Of a stretch of DNA of 64,000 bases, positions 43,593 through 51,492 are shown in pieces (the first letter of the stretch is position 1; every line of letters starts with the position of its first letter). Made by a program: the position numbers and the translations under genes. Origin of the DNA: Akkermansiaceae bacterium (lineage in GTDB: Bacteria; Verrucomicrobiota; Verrucomicrobiia; Verrucomicrobiales; Akkermansiaceae); assembly GCA_025354565.1 (NCBI GenBank), contig JANXMQ010000161.1, positions 1-64,000 of the forward strand. Direction: 5' to 3'. Below the pieces are notes generated by a model. The model worked only from the letters and a program-made list of their open reading frames with translations, was not told the DNA's origin and made no database searches.

Positions 43593-44270
43593 ATGTCCGC
43601 TAATATCGTCGTGCAAACTTTCCTTCGCGGCGGCTGGGTGATGTGGCCGATGCTCGCCGCTTTTTTCCTCGCCCTCTGCGTCATCCTCGACCGGGCCGTT
43701 TGGTGGCTGCACTTTCAAGGCACCCTGGAATCTAAAAAACAGGAGCAGGCACGCATCGCCATCGGCACCGGAGACTTCCCGCGTGCCTGGCAACTCGGCC
43801 AGGAAAATGCCGATCCCTTTCTCGAAAATCTAGCAGAAGGCATGACCCACGCCCACACATCCATGCTTGCCGCCATGCAGCTACACGCCACGCATTTGAT
43901 CGAGAAATCCGAGGCTCGCATGTGGATTCTCAGCACCCTCATCACGCTGGCTCCGCTGTTAGGATTATTCGGCACCGTCATCGGCATCATGGGTTCGTTC
44001 TCATCCATCGGCGAAGACCAACTCGCCGCTTCGAAAGTCTCCGGTGGCATTTCGGAAGCCCTCATCGCCACCGCCTGCGGCATCGCCATCGCTATTCTCT
44101 GCCTGCTCCCATATAACTTTTTTCGCAAACGCATCGCCGTCCTGCGCGGCTCGTTGGAGCGTTGGATCAATCACACCGAGTTACTCGTGAAATCGGCCAA
44201 AGAGCACGGCCATGATTTGGAAGCTTACGCTTCCAAGACACCAGAATCCAGAATCCAGAATCCAGATTAA
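43593..44270 (+). CDS. exbB: ExbB/TolQ/MotA-family proton channel
   Basis: ExbB forms the pentameric proton channel that energises TonB. Three membrane segments are visible (GGWVMWPMLAAFFLALCVILDRA; LSTLITLAPLLGLFGTVIGIMGSF; ISEALIATACGIAIAILCLLPYNFF), including the LAPLLGLFGTVIG family signature. The last dozen residues (SKTPESRIQNPD) do not belong to the family: they are encoded by a tandem heptamer repeat that runs into the stop codon. The natural end has probably been replaced or extended by the repeat. The gene sits between tonB and exbD. Confidence 0.9.
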   Translation: MSANIVVQTFLRGGWVMWPMLAAFFLALCVILDRAVWWLHFQGTLESKKQEQARIAIGTGDFPRAWQLGQENADPFLENLAEGMTHAHTSMLAAMQLHATHLIEKSEARMWILSTLITLAPLLGLFGTVIGIMGSFSSIGEDQLAASKVSGGISEALIATACGIAIAILCLLPYNFFRKRIAVLRGSLERWINHTELLVKSAKEHGHDLEAYASKTPESRIQNPD

Positions 44271-44271
44271 G
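44244..44271. repeat. Heptamer array at the exbB stop: GAATCCA x3 and GATTAAG
   Basis: Three identical 7-base units and a fourth of the same GANTNNN form. The stop codon TAA of exbB is in the last unit. The same rule (G-A-any-T at fixed positions of a 7-base unit) governs the arrays inside uvrA. Confidence 0.85.
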
Positions 44272-44315
44272 ACCCACACCTCTTCATCTTCATCCCCTCT
44301 CCCCTTAAATTCCCC

Positions 44316-44741
44316 ATGCCCGTCAAACTCTCCAGCAACTCTTCCGACGACGACGGCGATGAAGCGCGCATCGAGATCATCCCGCTCATCGACATCATGT
44401 TTTTCCTGCTCGCCAGTTTCATGTTAGTGAGCCTGAGCATGACCCAGCTTCACCGCGTCCCCGTCACTCTGCCCGCCGCCGCCACGGGTATTCCAGAGGC
44501 CAAGACCCCGCCCATCCAGATCGCCATCGACGCGAACGGCGTCACCACTTCGGATCAGAAAATCGTCACCCTCTCAGAAATCACCGCCCGCCTCAAAACC
44601 GAAGCCGCCCCCGCCGATCTCCGCGTCCTGATTTCCGCCGATGCCGAATCCCGGCACAAACAAGTCCTCGGCGTGCTTGATGCCGTCCGCGCCGCAGGCA
44701 TCCAGAAAGTCAGTTTCGAGTCCGCCAATCCCCATCCCTGA
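44316..44741 (+). CDS. exbD: ExbD/TolR-family protein
   Basis: ExbD is the small partner of ExbB, with one membrane segment whose aspartate carries protons. Here it is IEIIPLIDIMFFLLASFMLVSL, with the conserved Asp in PLIDIMF. A periplasmic beta/alpha domain follows (IQIAIDANGVTTSDQKIVTLSEITARLK, then DAESRHKQVLGVLDAVRAAGIQKVSF). The length of 141 residues is normal. It lies 45 bases after exbB; this gap also follows the heptamer array. Confidence 0.92.
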   Translation: MPVKLSSNSSDDDGDEARIEIIPLIDIMFFLLASFMLVSLSMTQLHRVPVTLPAAATGIPEAKTPPIQIAIDANGVTTSDQKIVTLSEITARLKTEAAPADLRVLISADAESRHKQVLGVLDAVRAAGIQKVSFESANPHP

Positions 44742-44744
44742 ACC

Positions 44745-45179
44745 GTGAAATCCGGGGTTCTACCCATTCTCAACGCCATCGGCTGCCTCGCCCTTGCCGC
44801 CGTCGTCGCCATGCAATGGCAACGCGAACAGATCCTTGATCTAACACTAACCAACCTACGGGTGGAACTCGCCACCGCCTACGATGAAGCGTCCTCCGAG
44901 AAAAAACATGTGAACGATTTGGAGCGCGACATCGCCGTGCTCAAGGAAACCCTCAGCACCACCCAACAGTCCGCCGCAGCCGCCGCTCATACTCTAGCAG
45001 ATCAGGCCACCCAAATCCCCAGCCTCCAAGCCGATCTAACCGCCGCCCGCGAGCAAGTTAAAACCTGGCAGGCCGCCCTCGCCGAGCGTGATGAAAAGCT
45101 CCGCGCTCTCGACGCCGAGCTAATAGCCACCCGCCAGCGCCTCACTGAAGCCATCGCCAAACTCAAGGCCAATAACTGA
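44745..45179 (+). CDS. Membrane-anchored coiled-coil protein of the TonB operon
   Basis: A GTG start three bases after the exbD stop gives MKSGVLPILNAIGCLALAAVVAMQW, a membrane segment, followed by about 110 residues of continuous heptad coiled coil (ATAYDEASSEKKHVNDLERDIAVLKETL; LQADLTAAREQVKTWQAALAERDEKL). It resembles no named family that I know. Its tight spacing with exbD shows co-translation, so it probably extends into the periplasm as an accessory of the ExbB-ExbD-TonB complex. Accessory coiled coils exist in some Tol/Ton systems, but their function here is inference. Confidence 0.8.
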   Translation: MKSGVLPILNAIGCLALAAVVAMQWQREQILDLTLTNLRVELATAYDEASSEKKHVNDLERDIAVLKETLSTTQQSAAAAAHTLADQATQIPSLQADLTAAREQVKTWQAALAERDEKLRALDAELIATRQRLTEAIAKLKANN

Positions 45180-45255
45180 GCTATTTCATCTTGCTTGTCC
45201 AATACTCGGCGGCTACTCGGTTAGCGTCCTTGCGCTTCCAACTCGGCCAACCACC

Positions 45256-45702
45256 CTGAAGAAGCCTTTCCAATACCTGATCGTTGTTCTCGGCTGCCTC
45301 CATTTGGCAGGCGGTCCCTACGCTGTGATGCAAGTCTGCGCGTGGGTGGGAATGCTGGTCAGCTATTCGCAGAACGACGGAATTGTGCAAGCCGCCAAAG
45401 ACACTTTCAGCGGCGAAAAACCGTGTGAGCTTTGCTGTAAAATCGCCGCCGCCCGCAAGCAGGAGAACGAGAGCAAGGAGCCACTCGCGCCGCTGACCAG
45501 CACGCTTTCCATGAAGCAGCTTCAGGAAATACTTCCCACTGCCGAGATCCACCTGAATTTCCCGCGTCCCACAGAACCGCCACTACAGGCCCCCCCGGAG
45601 TCGCCTTGGCCGCTGGGATCGGGATGGCCTCGCCGCCTACACCGCCGCCTCGCCGCACGGCATGACCACGCCCACGGTATAGTCACCGACTGTCGTCTCT
45701 AG
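45256..45702 (+). CDS. Small Cys-rich exported protein, possibly broken
   Basis: The reading frame begins with CTG AAG AAG and then FQYLIVVLGCLHLAGGPYAVMQ, a convincing membrane or signal segment. SYSQNDGIVQAAKDTFSGEKPCELCCKIAAARKQE follows, a Cys-x-x-Cys-Cys block of a kind I associate with small proteins beside metal-uptake genes in this phylum. There is no ATG, GTG or TTG in a fitting place, so either CTG starts translation or the start has been lost. The last 30 residues (WPRRLHRRLAARHDH) look out of frame; a neighbouring frame reads a Pro-rich end (ASPPTPPPRR). It may therefore be a decaying gene. Confidence 0.45.
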   Translation: MKKPFQYLIVVLGCLHLAGGPYAVMQVCAWVGMLVSYSQNDGIVQAAKDTFSGEKPCELCCKIAAARKQENESKEPLAPLTSTLSMKQLQEILPTAEIHLNFPRPTEPPLQAPPESPWPLGSGWPRRLHRRLAARHDHAHGIVTDCRL

Positions 45703-45947
45703 CAGACGCAGCGGAGGATGAATTTGTCTCACACTGGCCGTGCGCCCCTGTCTGATCGTCTTTCATTCCAAGAACCCGCACCGGCGTGGCCTGTGAACAC
45801 TCTGGCCTGCACCTCTGGCAAAACCAGAAGCGCGAGGACCAAGGCCGGACCTCTCGTCGGGGTGCGCCTGAAAACGCTCGCGGCGGGAGGAACCCGGTTC
45901 CTTCAACTCATCAAAATCCACTTTAATTTCTAACATTTTATCCAATC

Positions 45948-46871
45948 ATGTATTCAAAAATAATCTCTATCGGTTTCGGTCTGCTGACCGGAGTTATCAC
46001 TACGGAATCCACCCATGCCTGTGCCTGCGGCTGTGGCGTTTTCGACGTGGGCACCAGCTCGATGTTCCCAAGCGGAGCCGGCATGGTCGCCTATCTGGAA
46101 TCCGACTGTCAGAACCAAGATCGCAACTGGAGCGGCAGATCCTCCGCGCCCGCGGCAGCCAATGCGGATACGAAAATCACCACCCACAGCTACACCCTCG
46201 GGCTGCAAGCGATGTTCAACCGCACTTGGGGCGCGGAAATCGAAGTCCCCTATCTCTGGCGGACCTTTGGCAGCACTGGCAATGCCGCGTCGCTGCATTG
46301 GTCCGAGTTCGGCGACATCCGACTGCGGGGAATTTTCACCGGCTTCTCGGAAGATCTATCCAGCGGCCTAACATTTGGAGTCAAACTACCCAGCGGCGAT
46401 TTCAGACACACCGAAGCCTTGGGCGACATTGACCGCGACACGCAGATTGGTTCCGGCAGCACAAATCTGTTACTCGGCGGCTTCTACCGTGGCCGGATTC
46501 CCGCTGGGACGGATTGGAACTGGTTCGCCCAAGCCCAACTCGATGTGCCTGTTTTTATCCAAAATGACTATCGCCCGGGCGTGGAAGCGGATGCTGCGGT
46601 CGGAATTTATGATGAAGGAATCACACTCGGACCGGTTAAGGTTTCGCCGGTATTGCAGTTGATCGGCGCGGTCCGTGGGCGTGACAGCGGGTCGGCATCG
46701 AGCCGTGATGACACGGGATATGAACGGGTGTTGATTTCACCGGGCATCGAGATGCATCTCGCGCCGGTGAAAATTTACCTGGATGTGGAATTGCCGGTTT
46801 ATGAGCAGGTGAACGGCAATCAGCTTGTCGCACCCTGGTTGTTGAAAACGGGAGTGAGCTGGATGTTCTGA
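45948..46871 (+). CDS. Outer-membrane beta-barrel protein, cluster associated
   Basis: A signal peptide (MYSKIISIGFGLLTGVITTESTHA) precedes CACGCGVFDVG, a Cys-rich N-terminus that may bind metal or be processed. The remaining 270 residues alternate polar and hydrophobic residues with aromatic ends, and contain strands such as YTLGLQAMFNRTWGAEIEVPYLW, DIRLRGIFTGFSEDLSSGLTFGVKLPSG, and a last strand LLKTGVSWMF ending in Phe, as usual for outer-membrane barrels. The layout resembles transporter-like barrels of the kind of the broken gene near the left edge. It lies between the TonB operon and the metal permease gene, so a part in metal uptake is likely but unproven. Confidence 0.7.
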   Translation: MYSKIISIGFGLLTGVITTESTHACACGCGVFDVGTSSMFPSGAGMVAYLESDCQNQDRNWSGRSSAPAAANADTKITTHSYTLGLQAMFNRTWGAEIEVPYLWRTFGSTGNAASLHWSEFGDIRLRGIFTGFSEDLSSGLTFGVKLPSGDFRHTEALGDIDRDTQIGSGSTNLLLGGFYRGRIPAGTDWNWFAQAQLDVPVFIQNDYRPGVEADAAVGIYDEGITLGPVKVSPVLQLIGAVRGRDSGSASSRDDTGYERVLISPGIEMHLAPVKIYLDVELPVYEQVNGNQLVAPWLLKTGVSWMF

Positions 46872-46920
46872 TTCGATGACTCGTTATCGTGTTAGGTAAA
46901 TGGCTGGTGGGGCGGCGTTT

Positions 46921-47079
46921 TCAAAAACACCGCTCCACTGCCCAATACAGGCCGGATGCGGCAATGGCAACGGAGGCCGGGCGGGCGATGGTGGCGCGAT
47001 ACCAACCACGATTCCACAAGGGCGAGACTAACAACCAGGCGGTGGCGAGGATCAGGATGCCGATTGCGAGACGGGTCAT
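46921..47079 (-). CDS. Small membrane protein downstream of hupE
   Basis: A 52-codon frame with an ATG, reading MTRLAIGILILATAWLLVSP, then LWNRGWYRATIARPAS and VAIAASGLYWAVERCF. It predicts two short membrane segments with a basic loop between. It starts 25 bases after the stop of the HupE-type permease on the same strand, so it is probably co-expressed. No family is recognised. Codon use and the clear membrane pattern support it being real, though it is short. Confidence 0.55.
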   Translation of the reverse strand: MTRLAIGILILATAWLLVSPLWNRGWYRATIARPASVAIAASGLYWAVERCF

Positions 47080-47104
47080 GTGGACGGGCAATTACCAGCT
47101 CATT

Positions 47105-47716
47105 TCACAGCCATTTGAACAGGAAACCGAAGCCGATCAGGCAAATCACCAGCCCGCCCGCCCGCACCGCGATGCGGCCCCAAGGCCACTTGATCAGCAG
47201 GCCGAAGGCGATGCCGCTGAGGTGGAGCAGGCCGGTGGAGATCACAAAACCTATGGCGAAGGTCATCGCGTTGGCGGCTTCCGGCAGTTCCTCGCCGTGA
47301 GCATAGCCATGGAAAATCGCGAAAATTCCGACAATCACCGCCGCCACCCACAGCGGCGGGCGGGCGGCGCACGCCACCATTAGACCGAGAATAATTCCTG
47401 ATAGCGCAATCCCGGTTTCCACACCGATCATTGGCATTGCGAGCACACCCATCGCGCCGCCCAACGCCATGACCATCGGGAAAACTACCGGCAGGGTCCA
47501 CATGGCACGGCCACCGAGAAAGGCTCCCCAGAGCCCCACCGCCACCATCGCGACGATGTGATCGAGTCCGGTTAGCGGATGTTTGAAGCCGCTTACAAAA
47601 CCACCGACACCGCCGGTCTCGCTATGGGCGCTGGCGGTGGCGGGCAGGAGGATGAGAAGCAGGACGAAGAGCGCCCAAGCGGCGGGACGGGGACGGGAGA
47701 TGGAATGGGAATTCAT
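47105..47716 (-). CDS. hupE: HupE/UreJ-family metal (nickel/cobalt) permease
   Basis: The product has a signal peptide (AWALFVLLLILLPATASAHSETGG) and six membrane segments. The HupE motifs HPLTGLDHIVAMVAVGLWGAFLGG (with His, Asp, His) and FHGYAHGEELPEAA (with HxxxHGxE) are clear. HupE/UreJ proteins import Ni or Co, usually near hydrogenase, urease or cobalamin genes. Here neither is present, but a TonB operon, a barrel protein and a broken TonB receptor surround it, so it is probably the inner-membrane step of a metal-uptake route. Confidence 0.9.
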   Translation of the reverse strand: MNSHSISRPRPAAWALFVLLLILLPATASAHSETGGVGGFVSGFKHPLTGLDHIVAMVAVGLWGAFLGGRAMWTLPVVFPMVMALGGAMGVLAMPMIGVETGIALSGIILGLMVACAARPPLWVAAVIVGIFAIFHGYAHGEELPEAANAMTFAIGFVISTGLLHLSGIAFGLLIKWPWGRIAVRAGGLVICLIGFGFLFKWL

Positions 47717-47743
47717 TTTTTCAGGAGGTATGTAAACGATAAT

Positions 47744-48170
47744 TTAGAATTTGCGAGTCACGGAAACGCGGAACGTGCGCGGCGCAGCAGGGTGAAGGTG
47801 GACGTCATCCACTCCAGCGGCAGGCTCGCCGGGCAGGCGGGAGGTGTAGAAATAGGAGATGTCGTTGTCATGGCGGTCGAATTTTCATGATCCCATGCGG
47901 CCATTAAACTATAACAGCTAGAATTACCGCCGAGGCTGTTGTCGAGATTTCCAAACCGTCCGATGAGGCCGCTGTCGATGCCCTGCGGCAACATATCATA
48001 GAAGTTAAACTTCGCGGCACCCGCCGTACTGAGATCGCCGATTTTCGCATGGAACGGCGCTTTCCAATAATCAAGCTCCGGACGAGTTCCGGGATGATCG
48101 GGTTGAGGTCCGCATAGCCTTGCCGGTGACGACAAGTGCGGCGAGTTTTTGCGGACTGGCAAGCCCCGTG
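47744..48170 (-). pseudogene. C-terminal remnant of a TonB-dependent receptor
   Basis: In one frame the minus strand ends SYFYTSRLPGEPAAGVDDVH, then HPAAPRTFRVSVTRKF and a stop, the typical final strand of a TonB-dependent receptor. Upstream, near base 47883, the frame shifts, and a second frame continues as WKAPFHAKIGDLSTAGAAKF and LIGRFGNLDNSLGGNSS. No start, plug domain or TonB box is left. The remains lie immediately upstream of hupE and were probably its outer-membrane partner. The loss may have made the TonB operon serve other receptors elsewhere. Confidence 0.6.
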
Positions 48171-48239
48171 ATTTAACGAACCCCGTTGCCCGCGCCGATT
48201 GGCGTGTTCTTTCGATCCGCCGACCTCACGGGTCTTGGC

Positions 48240-49526
48240 TCAATTCTCTTTAGGAAGCCAGTCGGTGACGATGATGTCAGTCACCTCGAAGTAGTTTTGG
48301 CCGGCAGTGGTTTTGTGTTTCACCACTTCGATGACTGGGGTGAAAATCGCACCATTGGCGGTGGCGGTTTGGAAGGTATCAAAGATTTTCGAGGGCTTTT
48401 TGACAAAAGCGAGCTGCTGCTTATCGGCGAGCGGCGACTGGAGGAGGAAGGAGGAGAATTTTTCATTTTCCGTATTCGCGGCGCGGGCTGGGGGCGGTGC
48501 GGTGACGACGAGATGGAAGCGCCCGGTTTGATCGACGGGGCCAATGACGAACCTGTGGAAGAGGTTGTCACGGAACTCGACGAAGGACTGCCAATCGACG
48601 AGCCAGCCCGCAGGCGTTTCCTTGATCGCGACGGGGATGCCATCGGGATATTTTTCCGTAACGACGTTGAAAATGTAAACAGTGTTGCCCGATTTTTCGT
48701 CGAGGTGGCTCTGCTTGACGGAGAGCGATTGGAAGACGGTGGGGCCGTCTGGAGCCTCGTGGGAGTAGGCTTCCATCAGCGTTCTCACTTTTCCGGGGGA
48801 GAGCACATAGGCGCTGCGGGTAGCCCAGTCCGGGGCATCGAGAAAGGCCCGCAACGAGGCCTCGGCGGCGGCGGAGACTTTGGCGGGCTCAGGCGGTTTT
48901 GGTGGCTCGACCGGCGGCTTTATCGGACGGATGGTCGGCTCGGCCACGGGTATGGCGGCTGGCAATTTTGGATCTGCGGGAATTGTCGGATTGTCCACCT
49001 TTGGGGGTGGAATCATCGGAGCGGTCATCGGCGGAATCCGCATGAACCATTGGTTGGAGCGGACGCCGAGGGCGTAGCCCCAAGCAAGCGCGACGGCTCC
49101 CGTTAGAAGGCAGGACAGCACGAGGACCGCACGTTGGGGCTTGGCACAGACGGTGATCGGCTGGGGTGCCGTTGGGGAGGTAGGCTGGGTGGCTGCGAAC
49201 GGCTCTCTAGCGAGCATGGGTTCCGGGATTTGCACGAACTCATCCGTCTCCCGCTGCGGCAACGGTTCGGCAAAAGGCCTGAAGGGTTCGATCACTTTCT
49301 GCGGCTTTGCCACCAGCGGGGGGGACTCAGCGAAGGGCTCCAATCGGAAAGGCGAAACCTCCGGCACCGCGACGGGCAATTCATAGGCACCGATACCGTG
49401 GCGAGGGTCGGGCGCGATGATTTCCCGGGCACAGTGTGGGCATGGTCCCTGTTGCGCCGCCATGGTGAGCGGCAGCCGCAGCATGGTCGCGCAGACGGGA
49501 CAGTTGAATTGGATCACTTCGGCCAT
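48240..49526 (-). CDS. Zinc-ribbon, single-pass membrane protein
   Basis: The N-terminus has FNCPVCATMLRLP and CPHCAREIIAP, two CxxC pairs of a zinc ribbon facing the cytoplasm. A Pro-rich linker follows, then one membrane segment (AVLVLSCLLTGAVALAWGYALG, about residue 140). The outer part has a Pro-rich stalk and a mixed domain from about residue 225 on (LRAFLDAPDWATRSAYVL, then VYIFNVVTEKYPDGIPVAIKET and WLVDWQSFVEFRDN). This architecture recurs in Verrucomicrobia and Planctomycetes with unknown function. The chosen ATG gives MAEVIQFNCPVC. The gene is divergent from dinB. Confidence 0.75.
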   Translation of the reverse strand: MAEVIQFNCPVCATMLRLPLTMAAQQGPCPHCAREIIAPDPRHGIGAYELPVAVPEVSPFRLEPFAESPPLVAKPQKVIEPFRPFAEPLPQRETDEFVQIPEPMLAREPFAATQPTSPTAPQPITVCAKPQRAVLVLSCLLTGAVALAWGYALGVRSNQWFMRIPPMTAPMIPPPKVDNPTIPADPKLPAAIPVAEPTIRPIKPPVEPPKPPEPAKVSAAAEASLRAFLDAPDWATRSAYVLSPGKVRTLMEAYSHEAPDGPTVFQSLSVKQSHLDEKSGNTVYIFNVVTEKYPDGIPVAIKETPAGWLVDWQSFVEFRDNLFHRFVIGPVDQTGRFHLVVTAPPPARAANTENEKFSSFLLQSPLADKQQLAFVKKPSKIFDTFQTATANGAIFTPVIEVVKHKTTAGQNYFEVTDIIVTDWLPKEN

Positions 49527-49614
49527 GGGTATTACGAAACGCACCGACCTGATACCGCAGAATTTCTCTGGTGTCGATCTTTCGGATTACCTGATTTAAA
49601 ATACTTCTGCCATC

Positions 49615-50673
49615 GTGAGAAAAATCATCCACATCGACATGGACTGCTTTTACGCCGCCATCGAGGAACGGGAGAATCCCGCCCTGCGCGGCCAACCGCT
49701 CGCGGTCGCAGGCAGCGACCGCCGCAGCGTGCTCACCACCGCGAACTACGTGGCGCGGAAGTATGGCTGCCGCTCCGCGATGCCGGTCTTCAAGGCGCTG
49801 GAACTGTGCCCGCATCTGATCTTGGTGCCAGTTAGGTTCGAGCTATATCGGGCTGTGAGCTCGCGCATCCGCGCCATTTTCGGGCGCTTCACCGAGCTCA
49901 TCGAGCCGCTTTCGCTGGACGAGGCTTATCTGGATGTTTCCCATCTCCAGAGCGATGGTTCCGCCATCGCCCGCGAAATACGCGCGCAGATTTTCGAGGA
50001 AACCGGCCTCACCGCGTCCGCCGGGATTTCCACCAACAAGCTCGTCGCCAAGATCGCGTCGGACTGGCACAAGCCGAACGGCCAGAAGCAGGTTACTGCC
50101 GAGGAAATCCCTGCCTTCATGGCCGCGCTGCCAGTGGGACGGATTTGGGGCGTCGGGGAAAAAATGCGGGAAAAACTCAGCCCGCTCGGCATCGAAACCT
50201 GCGCGGATCTACAACGGCTCGACCAACTCGAACTCTCACGCCGCTTCGGAAAATGGGGCCTCGAACTATGGCACCTCTGCCGCGGCATCGATGCCCGAGC
50301 CGTCACCCCGGACCGCACGCGCAAGTCGGTCAGCAGCGAGATGACATTCGCCGAAAACATCCAGGTTCTCCCCGCGCTCATCCCACCGCTGCGCGGCATG
50401 ATCGAAGGGCTGGCCGAGGATCTGGCGAAATCCCATGCCGACCGCGCGATTCGTTCGCTGGTGGTGAAAATGAAATTCGCCGACTTCCACCGCACCACCG
50501 CCGAGCGGGCTTGGCACACCCTCGATCCCGTCATTTTCGAAGAGCTGCTAACCGATGCATGGCGGCGTGGTGAGCACCGGGCGGTCCGGTTGTTGGGTGT
50601 GGGAGTGCGGTTTGAAGATCCCAAGACTGCGGCGCAGATGGAATTTTTCAGTCAGCCGGAGGAGCGGGGCTGA
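49615..50673 (+). CDS. dinB: DNA polymerase IV (Y-family)
   Basis: This error-prone polymerase copies past damaged bases. Motifs: IIHIDMDCFYAAIEERENP (first catalytic Asp), GQPLAVAG, YVARKYGCRSAMP, LSLDEAYLDVSH (the DE pair), GLTASAGISTNKLVAKIAS, KPNGQKQVTAEE and the helix-hairpin-helix GVGEKMREKLSPLGIETCADL. The little-finger domain follows (VSSEMTFAENIQVLPAL). The GTG start fits the family. The end (MEFFSQPEERG) lacks a clear QLxLF clamp-binding motif, though MEFFS may be a weak one. It is monocistronic with no LexA box that I can recognise upstream. Confidence 0.95.
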   Translation: MRKIIHIDMDCFYAAIEERENPALRGQPLAVAGSDRRSVLTTANYVARKYGCRSAMPVFKALELCPHLILVPVRFELYRAVSSRIRAIFGRFTELIEPLSLDEAYLDVSHLQSDGSAIAREIRAQIFEETGLTASAGISTNKLVAKIASDWHKPNGQKQVTAEEIPAFMAALPVGRIWGVGEKMREKLSPLGIETCADLQRLDQLELSRRFGKWGLELWHLCRGIDARAVTPDRTRKSVSSEMTFAENIQVLPALIPPLRGMIEGLAEDLAKSHADRAIRSLVVKMKFADFHRTTAERAWHTLDPVIFEELLTDAWRRGEHRAVRLLGVGVRFEDPKTAAQMEFFSQPEERG

Positions 50674-50845
50674 GTCCGGGGTTCAAGGTTCCTCAAAGAT
50701 ATCTTCAGAAACTACAGATTTGCCACAAGATTTGCCGTGACAGCCAGGTGCTAAATTGCTAACCCCATCCGTCGCACTCAGCGCCAGTTAGATATAACTG
50801 GCCCGCTAGTCCTCTCGCCATTCTGACTCTGAATTGTCGAATCTC

Positions 50846-51439
50846 ATGAACTTCTCCATTCGAGCCTTAGTATTTTTAATTCCTGCAGCAGGAGGCTTTT
50901 TGATCGTCGGATGTGACGAAAAGAAGTCGGCGGCAGCTTTCGAAAAGAACGAGCGAACCCGATCCGCTTTGTCGGTTCAGCGACCGACTCCGTCGCCAAC
51001 AGCGTTTACTTCGCCCTCCCCAGCTCCGGATGCAACCACGGAGGAAGTCGCGAAAGAGGAAGCACCACCCGCGCCCGGCCTGAAGAAAATTGATTCTCAA
51101 ATCTTGTTGGCATTGAAGCAGGTTCAAGGTGAGTCCCCGTATCATAGGCCGGGCGCGTTTGGACCGGACGTCCCGGTCATAGATGGTGCGCGGGTGGGCG
51201 TTGACTTGCATGCCGAGACTTCCGAGGACTTCCTGAAGTATATTGCCGCCATCGGGGGAGAGGTGGTCAGCAGTCCCGATGCACCGGGCATCGTTCGTGC
51301 GTTGATTCCCTTTGCGCAGGTGGTGGCCCTGGCAGGCCGTCCAGAGGTTCAGTCCATTTCACCGACAAGGCCATCCGTCACGAGGAGAGTCAATCCGGAG
51401 GATTTTTTGCAGCCCGGCAGCCCGAAAACAAAACAGTAG
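50846..51439 (+). CDS. Lipoprotein, possible protease partner
   Basis: A leader (MNFSIRALVFLIPAAGGFL) ends in the lipobox IVGC. A Pro/Ser/Thr-rich linker of about 60 residues precedes a small domain: RVGVDLHAETSEDFLKYIAAIGGEVVSS and then LIPFAQVVALAGRPEVQSISP. That domain resembles the N-terminal prodomain-like (I9-type) units found before subtilisin-like proteases, here alone. The metalloprotease gene follows, beginning within about 50 bases. A role as partner, chaperone or inhibitor of that protease is inferred from position only. The TTG four codons upstream is an alternative start. Confidence 0.65.
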   Translation: MNFSIRALVFLIPAAGGFLIVGCDEKKSAAAFEKNERTRSALSVQRPTPSPTAFTSPSPAPDATTEEVAKEEAPPAPGLKKIDSQILLALKQVQGESPYHRPGAFGPDVPVIDGARVGVDLHAETSEDFLKYIAAIGGEVVSSPDAPGIVRALIPFAQVVALAGRPEVQSISPTRPSVTRRVNPEDFLQPGSPKTKQ

Positions 51440-51492
51440 TATTCAACTGACAGACATCCATGAAAACTCACACCATCCATCCGCTCAGCACC

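Noticed and set aside
45718-45933. 71-codon plus-strand frame between the Cys-rich protein and the barrel protein
   Set aside because: No family motif, signal peptide or sensible composition. It could be remains of an older gene but nothing supports it.
48186-49106. 306-codon plus-strand frame rich in Gly and Asp
   Set aside because: It is the antisense of the zinc-ribbon membrane protein, whose CxxC pairs and membrane segment make the minus strand the coding one.
49134-49835. 233-codon plus-strand frame running into dinB
   Set aside because: It is out of frame with DNA polymerase IV, whose motifs start cleanly at the GTG at 49615, and is antisense to the zinc-ribbon gene before that.
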